This document shows, piece by piece, positions 7,437 through 11,523 of a stretch of 11,523 nucleotides of DNA. The notes under the pieces were generated by a model. The model did not search any database, was not told the origin of the DNA, and saw only the letters and a list, made by a program, of their open reading frames with translations. This DNA comes from Treponema sp. (GTDB lineage: Bacteria > Spirochaetota > Spirochaetia > Treponematales > Breznakiellaceae). The position numbers and the translations under genes are program-made. Each line of letters opens with the position of its first letter. Position 1 is the stretch's first letter. Location: positions 1 through 11,523 of the forward strand of contig JAISAN010000243.1 in the NCBI GenBank assembly GCA_031266635.1, read 5' to 3'.

Positions 7437-8253
7437 ATTGAGCCGGTTTCAAACCCCCGTAGAACCCGCCTTCCGGCGGGGGAGTTTCAAGGCGGGGAGG
7501 TTCATTCCTATTTTTTGCCTGCTGGTTCTTTTTTGTAGCTGCGGTATTGACGATTATATTTATCTTTATCCGGTACAGGAAAGTGATATTAGTGTCCGGC
7601 TGGTCGAAGAGGCGACCGTAAAACTGCCGTCCGCGCAAACCAGCGAGGGCCCGTATTTTACCCATTTTGCCATTTATTACCGGATCTATATTAGCGACCT
7701 GCTGACAGACTCAGTCACTCCTAATATGATGCAAACCGTTAACACAACGCTGTCTAACGATTACAACGCGATTTATCCCAGCACCAGTAATAACAGCAGC
7801 AGTACCTCGGTGAATACCAATGTGGGCAGCCTTTTTTCCACCCGGAGATATTATGAACTGGCCCTGGATGGAATAAATATCGAATCCCTTTTGGACGGCG
7901 CCTCCCAGGGGCAGCTCCTTAGTATTAACTTTCCTCCAAATGAAGCCAATATTGTTAGCCCGAGCCTTAGTATGGGGGGCGGTACCGCATACAATTTGCG
8001 GCGTTCCAATGGGAGCAATACCTTTAATCCCCAGCCAAACCTCAATTTTATCAATACCTCCGAGTTAAACCGGCCCGAAAACGCGATTCCCACGGTAAAC
8101 GCCGATGTAGTGGATAAACCGAACATAAGCGGTCCGCGTCATGCTTATGTGTCCTTTTATATTGTAAAAATAGGCAGGGATACCAATACCTTGTCTACCA
8201 TTTACAGCGCCCCGACTTTTATCGGTGTATTACGGCTTCCCAACGATAGTTAG
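7414..8253 (+). CDS. Putative lipoprotein of unknown function
   Basis: A 279-residue product that I do not recognise. A basic N-terminus is followed by a hydrophobic stretch (about 29-40, ending CLLVLF) and then CSCGIDD. Cys43 (preceded by LFCS) fits a loose spirochaete lipobox, and Cys41 is the alternative, so export and lipidation are likely. The mature part is rich in Asn, Ser and Thr with tracts such as STSNNSSSTS, and has beta-rich segments such as FAIYYRIYI, YVSFYIVKI and TFIGVLRLP at the end, which resembles a surface or periplasmic beta-sandwich. The ATG at 7414 overlaps the preceding gene by 23 bases and has only GGAG at 7409-7412, very close to the start. TTG at 7426 or 7438 is possible. 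The roughly 28 residues before the hydrophobic core are long for a lipoprotein signal, and that part contains a palindrome. Confidence 0.7.
   Translation: MIRRLNNRLSRFQTPVEPAFRRGSFKAGRFIPIFCLLVLFCSCGIDDYIYLYPVQESDISVRLVEEATVKLPSAQTSEGPYFTHFAIYYRIYISDLLTDSVTPNMMQTVNTTLSNDYNAIYPSTSNNSSSTSVNTNVGSLFSTRRYYELALDGINIESLLDGASQGQLLSINFPPNEANIVSPSLSMGGGTAYNLRRSNGSNTFNPQPNLNFINTSELNRPENAIPTVNADVVDKPNISGPRHAYVSFYIVKIGRDTNTLSTIYSAPTFIGVLRLPNDS
7446..7490. repeat. REP-like palindrome near the start of the lipoprotein gene
   Basis: CCCGCC (7465-7470), loop TTCC and GGCGGG (7475-7480) form a 6-bp GC-only stem. The outer AAACCCCC and GGGGGAGTTT segments could pair in an alternative fold. GTTTCAA occurs directly at both ends (7446-7452 and 7484-7490). 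The element lies in the region encoding the unusually long signal-peptide N-terminus. Confidence 0.5.
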
Positions 8254-8294
8254 TGTGTCGGCCAGAATATATATAACGTCAATTTGAACCATAG

Positions 8295-8324
8295 GTGTTT
8301 TACAGAGTAGTACCTTGTAAACAC
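8295..8324. repeat. Imperfect inverted repeat after the lipoprotein gene
   Basis: GTGTTTTACA (8295-8304) and TGTAAACAC (8316-8324) are reverse complements apart from one extra T, separated by 11 bases. No T run follows, so terminator function is doubtful. It could be a protein-binding site. The rest of 8254-8343 shows nothing recognisable. Confidence 0.35.
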
Positions 8325-8346
8325 TAATTTGCAGGATAACTCAATG

Positions 8347-8463
8347 AAGAATTTACCGCAAAGATCGCCAAGATTACGCAAAGAACACAAAGAATATGGT
8401 TTTCTTTGCGATTGCGAACCTACGGTTCGATGCGTAATCTTTGCGATCTTTGCGGTTTCTCTT
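8347..8463. repeat. Large palindromic (MITE-like) repeat element
   Basis: The arms at 8355-8380 and 8431-8456 are reverse complements over 26 bases with one mismatch. Inside, CGCAAAGAA (8378-8386) pairs with TTCTTTGCG (8402-8410), and CGAACC (8415-8420) pairs with GGTTCG (8424-8429) around TAC. The arms are built from short GCAAAGA-like units, resembling the widespread families of CAAAGAACACAAAG-type intergenic repeats. A 44-codon ORF (8344-8478) with CAGGA at 8332-8336 spans the whole element; I treat it as a by-product of the repeat. The element sits in the gene-poor stretch between the lipoprotein and the hicB remnant (8254-8605) and could also stop transcription in both directions. From 8479 to 8570 I see no clear feature. 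Confidence 0.75.
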
Positions 8464-8576
8464 AATCAAACGTTTTAGTCCAAAAATGGAAAATTACTGT
8501 AAAAAGACGCGGACGAGACGGCTTGTACCGAACCATGAGGGATATTATGCTTATGCTATCCAGGCGGCGGCTTTTG

Positions 8577-8596
8577 TATACTAAAAATGACAGGAG
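8577..8596 (+). promoter_or_regulatory. -10 element and Shine-Dalgarno for the hicB-like gene
   Basis: TATACT at 8577-8582 is a good -10 hexamer with TG immediately before it; no clear -35 is visible. AGGAG at 8592-8596 lies nine bases before ATG 8606. Together they suggest the gene was independently transcribed and well translated before it was damaged. Confidence 0.4.
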
Positions 8597-8605
8597 CTGT
8601 ATTTT

Positions 8606-8813
8606 ATGGAAGTTTCTTATACCTATTGGGAGGCCGGCGACGGCTGGTTTGTGGGTTATTTGAATGTTTATCCCGATCATCTTACCCAGAGGGCATACCC
8701 TTGCCGAACTGGAAAAAATGCTTGCCGACGTATACCACATCCGGCAGGAAGAAGAAAAACGGCTGGCGCAAAGGCGGAAAACCGGCATCCTTAAACTGGA
8801 AGTTTCCGCGTGA
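8606..8813 (+). pseudogene. HicB-family antitoxin, frameshifted
   Basis: The ATG frame reads MEVSYTYWEAGDGWFVGYLN and continues to YPDHLTQ, the usual start of a short HicB antitoxin. It then loses similarity. Skipping one base, A8690 (in CAGAGGGCAT), restores GHTLAELEKMLADVYHIRQE and runs to a TGA at 8811-8813. The repaired protein has 68 residues, normal for small HicB proteins, with the family signature LTQG-TL-EL across the break. HicB normally neutralises the mRNA-cleaving toxin HicA and represses its own operon through a separate DNA-binding part, which these short forms often lack. No hicA is recognisable on either side. Only the overlapping GTG at 8810 (VKRQN) recalls a HicA start, and the resemblance ends within a few codons. 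A sequencing error is the main alternative to a genuine mutation. Confidence 0.7.
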
Positions 8814-8838
8814 AACGGCAAAACCGGGTTGTTGATTT

Positions 8839-9354
8839 TCAGGAGAGGCTTTTAATGGTTTCAGGGTCAAGGTTGGTAAGTTCCTGGATTGCTTCAATAG
8901 AATACCCCTTCATCAGGGCATTTTTCGCGATCTCCCTGCGTTCTTCCACCCGGCCTTCCGTCATGGCTTCCTGCTGCCAAACTTCCTTGGCGTCAGTCCA
9001 GTTCCATTCAGTTAACAGCATATTAATCACCTCCGAAGAGCGTTCCAGTAAAAATTTACTCAAGACATTGTGCCCTATGCAATATTCTATCGCCGCTTTC
9101 ATGGCGTCTTTCAGCGGCATATTGAGGTTGACGGTACTTTGGTGCTCAATGAGTACCACCAGTTTATTGCCGATGGTAAAGGATATATCGTTATACCGCT
9201 CCATGTACAAAACATCAGAGAGGGTATTGATGGTGATGGGGGTTTCTTTATCCAGCGGAACGCCTTCAAGGGCGCTGTATAATTCCCGCAAGACATCGGG
9301 GTCGCTAAAGAGCAGGGAAAAAACGCTGTTTTTGTATCCGGTATTTACGCTCAT
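8839..9354 (-). CDS. Rpn-family PD-(D/E)XK nuclease/putative transposase, internally deleted
   Basis: The 171-residue minus-strand product starts with the typical N-terminus of treponeme Rpn-like proteins (MSVNTGYKNSVFSLLFSDPD). It keeps the nuclease core motif, with Asp56 in NDISF and Glu70/Gln72 in VLIEHQST. After STVNLNMPL81 it jumps straight to KDAMKAAIEYCI, a segment that in full-length relatives follows roughly a hundred further residues. The C-terminal helical tail (EVINMLLTEWNW, a TEGRVEERR coil, ALMKGYSIEAIQELTNLDPETI) is complete. Family members are usually near 300 residues and promote RecA-independent recombination by DNA cleavage; this copy may be inactive. The junction is at about 9111/9112. 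The ATG at 9354 has no Shine-Dalgarno, but TATAAT lies five bases upstream, so a leaderless mRNA is possible. It converges on the hicB remnant. The deletion is inferred from remembered family structure. Confidence 0.75.
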   Translation of the reverse strand: MSVNTGYKNSVFSLLFSDPDVLRELYSALEGVPLDKETPITINTLSDVLYMERYNDISFTIGNKLVVLIEHQSTVNLNMPLKDAMKAAIEYCIGHNVLSKFLLERSSEVINMLLTEWNWTDAKEVWQQEAMTEGRVEERREIAKNALMKGYSIEAIQELTNLDPETIKSLS

Positions 9355-9400
9355 GTCGAATTATAATCTAATCCACCGGCCTCAAATTTTCAACCGGCAC

Positions 9401-9415
9401 AGGAGGGCCATGTAA
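9401..9415 (+). other. Shine-Dalgarno followed by ATG-TAA (start-stop)
   Basis: AGGAGGG at 9401-9407 is followed by ATG at 9410-9412 and an immediate TAA at 9413-9415. It may be a scar of a lost gene, a minimal start-stop ORF or chance. It lies between the divergent Rpn gene and the UPRT promoter. Confidence 0.3.
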
Positions 9416-9432
9416 TTAAGGAAATTTTGCTG

Positions 9433-9460
9433 TTGACATTCCGTGTGTGATTTGTAAGTA
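9433..9460 (+). promoter_or_regulatory. Sigma-70-type promoter for the UPRT gene
   Basis: A perfect TTGACA (9433-9438) is followed after 16 bases by TAAGTA (9455-9460); TATAGA at 9459-9464 is an alternative -10 with a long spacer. Transcription would start near 9467, so the coding sequence begins within 0-6 bases of the mRNA end. No ribosome-binding site is present, in keeping with leaderless initiation. Confidence 0.55.
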
Positions 9461-9472
9461 TAGAGTGTGTCC

Positions 9473-10537
9473 ATGAACAAAGTAATCCTTAAAGCCGAAG
9501 ATTTGGATGGGTATCTTACCGGGGAGGACCGGGAATATATCGCCCGCATGGACAGAGTCTACCGGGAGGTGATGAGCAGCTTTTCTATCCTGGCCGCCAG
9601 CAGGCTGGATAAGGAAAAACAGCGGGAGGAGGAGAACCTGATCCGGCTCTTTAACGAGATGGGGTCGGCGATGCAGGAAATCTGCAAGAAGGAAAGCGGC
9701 CTTCAGGTGTATTCCTTCCTCACTCCCCAGGAAAGCCATCCCGAGGCGTCCCGGCTCATCGCGAAACTCAGGGACGTCAGAACCGGGAACGAGGAATTTG
9801 TCTATTATATCCAGCGGGCCTACGAGATGCTCTTCAAACTGGCCTATGGAGGAACCACGGGTTCGAATAAAAACTATCTCATTGTAAAAACCCCGGTTAC
9901 CATGCCGGTCCAAAATTACGCGGTCCATAAAATCACCAATATCGACGACAAGATCGAAAATACCGTCATGTGCGTCATGCTCCGGGGGGCGCTTCTCCCT
10001 TCCATGATCTTTTCCAAGGAGATCCAGGAGTATTCTTCCCACGGGTATGTAACCCCTTTCGCTCTTTTTAAGATCCGCAGGGACGACACCAGGCACGAAA
10101 ACGATATGGAATATATAATGGATTTGGATCGTTCCTACTTCAAACTGGAGCAGTTGGAAGGAAAGGATCTTATTTTCGCCGACCCCATGAATGCCACCGG
10201 CGGAAGCCTGGTAACCGTGGTAAAGTACCTTTTGAGTGAAGGGGTTAAGCCCAGATCGATCCAGTTTTTTAACGTCATCGCGGCCCTTAAAGGCGCGCTC
10301 CGGGCGGTGCGGGCCATGGAAAACTGCCGGGTTTATACCCTGTGGATGGACCCGGTGCTGAACGAAAGCGCCTATATCATGCCGGGCCTGGGAGACGCCG
10401 GAGACAGGATCAACGGCAGGGACCCGGAAACGCCCAGGAACATTATCCAGCTTACGGCCGATTACGGTTCCAACATCGCCCGGCTTTACCGGGCCCAGCT
10501 CAGGCAGATCGAAAATACGGTGCTGAATACCGGATAA
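9473..10537 (+). CDS. Uracil phosphoribosyltransferase-like protein with N-terminal extension
   Basis: The C-terminal part (about residues 145-352) is a uracil phosphoribosyltransferase. The PRPP-binding loop reads DPMNATGGS (237-245), the uracil-binding signature reads YIMPGLGDAGDRING (301-315), and the FKIRRDDT segment corresponds to the family's YRDEET region. Such enzymes make UMP from uracil and PRPP for pyrimidine salvage. At 354 residues the protein is far longer than the usual 205-210. About 140 residues precede the core, highly charged and helical, including DKEKQREEENLIRLFNEMG. They match no domain I know and may regulate activity or assembly. The usual RAGLGM-like segment is altered to LRGALLPSM, so substrate use may differ. 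ATG 9473 and GTG 9467 are both possible starts; neither has a ribosome-binding site. The gene overlaps the next by one base, implying co-translation. Confidence 0.8.
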   Translation: MNKVILKAEDLDGYLTGEDREYIARMDRVYREVMSSFSILAASRLDKEKQREEENLIRLFNEMGSAMQEICKKESGLQVYSFLTPQESHPEASRLIAKLRDVRTGNEEFVYYIQRAYEMLFKLAYGGTTGSNKNYLIVKTPVTMPVQNYAVHKITNIDDKIENTVMCVMLRGALLPSMIFSKEIQEYSSHGYVTPFALFKIRRDDTRHENDMEYIMDLDRSYFKLEQLEGKDLIFADPMNATGGSLVTVVKYLLSEGVKPRSIQFFNVIAALKGALRAVRAMENCRVYTLWMDPVLNESAYIMPGLGDAGDRINGRDPETPRNIIQLTADYGSNIARLYRAQLRQIENTVLNTG

Positions 10538-11523
10538 TGAAAACATTTCTTAAAAGTAAAAACCGGTTTTTTCCTCTTTTTCTTGGGCTGCTTTTTCTGT
10601 TCCCCTTTTCTTTCTTTTCATGCGCTTCCCAGGCGGCCTCCGCGGAAGAATATTTTTCTATAGGAATGGCCTATTATGAACTTGGAAAATTTGCGGAAGC
10701 GGAAAAATGGCTCAACCGGGCCAGGGCTATAAACCGGACCATGGTCGCCTCGGAATACAACCTGGGGAGGATAGCCTTTGAGACCGGCCGCTACGAGGAA
10801 GCGGCGGAGCATTTTGAGAGGATTCTGAGAAGGGACCCGGGGAATGTCATGGCCCTTCAAGCCGCGGCCTATGCGCGGATAAAAAACGGCGACATGGAGG
10901 AGGCCGAAGCCCTCTATGCCAGGGTGCTGGAACTGGTTCCCGAAGAAGCCGACAGCGGGTACAACTACGCGCTGGTTCTCTACACCATGGAAAAATACGC
11001 CCAGGGCGAGGAGGTGTTGCTCAAATATCCCTATGCCCTGGAAGAAAACCAGGATTCCCTCCTTCTCCTCGCGAGAACCCAAAAGGCCCTGGACAAAGTC
11101 GAGGCGGTGGATAATTACGCCAAATGGCTGGGCGCCGCTCCCCAGGCGGTTCCCCAGGTGCTCTATGAATACGCCCAGGTTCTGGAGGCGGCAAGTTTCT
11201 ATGCCAGGGCGCTGGAACAGTACCGCGCCGCCGCCGCCGCGCTCCAGACGGACACGGAAACCCTCAAAAAATCGGGCCTCCGTTTTGAAACCGCCAGGCT
11301 GCTTTTTACGGCGGATAGCGGGAACGACGAGGGAATTGTCGAGCTTGACGCGGCGGTCGCCGAGGGTTTTGCGGATACCGAGGCCCTGGAAAAGCTGCTC
11401 GACGACAGCAGGATAAGCGAGGCCCACAAAGACGCCATACGCGGGGCCGTGGAAAAGATCAGGAATCCGCCCGTCAACGCGGATAGCGCGGATGATGCGG
11501 ATAGCGTGGAAGAAACGGAAGAC
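10537..11523 (+). CDS. TPR-repeat lipoprotein, 3' end beyond window
   Basis: The frame starts at the ATG overlapping the preceding TAA and stays open to the last base (329 codons seen). A basic start (MKTFLKSKNRFF) leads into a strongly hydrophobic, Phe/Leu-rich core ending in FFSC, so Cys29 is the probable lipidation site. From about residue 36 the protein is a chain of TPR units, for example AEEYFSIGMAYYELGKFAEA, ASEYNLGRIAFETGRYEEAA and ALQAAAYARIKNGDMEEAEA. Such lipoproteins usually act as scaffolds on the periplasmic side of a membrane; the partner is unknown. The final visible part is acidic and built on 9-base DNA repeats (GCGGATAGC-like, 11479-11505) encoding Ala-Asp-Ser/Asp. Co-translation with the UPRT gene is suggested by the overlap, but a functional link is not obvious. 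Confidence 0.8.
   Translation, partial: MKTFLKSKNRFFPLFLGLLFLFPFSFFSCASQAASAEEYFSIGMAYYELGKFAEAEKWLNRARAINRTMVASEYNLGRIAFETGRYEEAAEHFERILRRDPGNVMALQAAAYARIKNGDMEEAEALYARVLELVPEEADSGYNYALVLYTMEKYAQGEEVLLKYPYALEENQDSLLLLARTQKALDKVEAVDNYAKWLGAAPQAVPQVLYEYAQVLEAASFYARALEQYRAAAAALQTDTETLKKSGLRFETARLLFTADSGNDEGIVELDAAVAEGFADTEALEKLLDDSRISEAHKDAIRGAVEKIRNPPVNADSADDADSVEETED

Noticed and set aside
7446..7490. Clean excision of the palindrome between GTTTCAA repeats restoring an older lipoprotein start
   Set aside because: Removing 38 bases shifts the frame onto one with a stop at 7439-7441 just upstream and no start codon after it, so the model does not yield a better gene.
8347..8463. CRISPR array
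   Set aside because: The repeats are inverted and adjacent, with no regularly spaced direct repeats or unique spacers.
8344..8478. 44-codon ORF with a fair ribosome-binding site
   Set aside because: It is made almost entirely of the palindromic repeat arms. Kept only as part of the repeat description and finding.
8486..8584. 32-codon ORF before hicB (MENYCKK...)
   Set aside because: No ribosome-binding site, no recognisable family, and it ends inside the putative -10 element.
8587..8835. 82-codon open frame overlapping the hicB remnant
   Set aside because: It covers the HicB region in a frame that gives no family similarity; the two-frame HicB reading explains the sequence better.
8810..9415. 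201-codon plus-strand open frame opposite the Rpn gene
   Set aside because: The Rpn-type protein on the minus strand is recognisable from end to end. The plus frame only shares a GTG that may recall a hicA start.
9416..10546. 376-codon minus-strand open frame opposite the UPRT gene
   Set aside because: The plus strand has clear UPRT motifs; the antisense product has no family signature.

Overview
The window looks like a chromosomal stretch from a spirochaete of the Treponema group. The main reason is a single reading frame that joins cytidylate kinase to a complete six-domain ribosomal protein S1, an arrangement I know from treponemes. Supporting signs are the folK-scpA-scpB-rluB order, loose spirochaete-type lipoboxes, TPR lipoproteins, and a PD-(D/E)XK (Rpn-type) gene of the kind found in many copies in gut treponemes. 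Base composition is balanced to GC-leaning by eye, which fits termite-gut or other environmental treponemes better than AT-rich oral ones. The species assignment is inference.

Region 1 (1-6610) is a compact run of plus-strand genes with gaps of about 1 to 36 bases: folK (5' end cut off), scpA, scpB, rluB, cmk-rpsA and a GAF/AAA+/Fis sigma-54 activator. It combines folate synthesis, chromosome condensation (ScpAB kleisin complex), 23S rRNA pseudouridylation, CMP phosphorylation, translation initiation and a signal-responsive transcription activator. The fused cmk-rpsA gene carries a well-placed internal Shine-Dalgarno and ATG exactly at the S1 boundary, so two proteins may be made from it.

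Region 2 (6611-8253) starts with a hairpin-rich spacer containing two inverted repeats and an 11-bp direct repeat. A membrane-anchored TPR protein follows, overlapping a putative lipoprotein of unknown function.

Region 3 (8254-9472) is an accessory island. It holds a 110-bp near-perfect palindromic element, a HicB-type antitoxin gene broken by one extra base with no hicA beside it, and a convergent Rpn-family gene whose central part appears to be missing in frame. A divergent promoter region follows. It looks like an eroded toxin-antitoxin and mobile-nuclease locus between housekeeping blocks.

Region 4 (9473-11523) has an unusually long uracil phosphoribosyltransferase-like protein with an N-terminal extension, preceded by a TTGACA promoter that would give a nearly leaderless mRNA. 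It is followed with a 1-base overlap by a TPR lipoprotein that runs off the window. I found no CRISPR array, tRNA, rRNA or intact insertion sequence. The best leads are the dual-product cmk-rpsA, the deletion-derived Rpn gene, the palindromic repeats and the extended UPRT.
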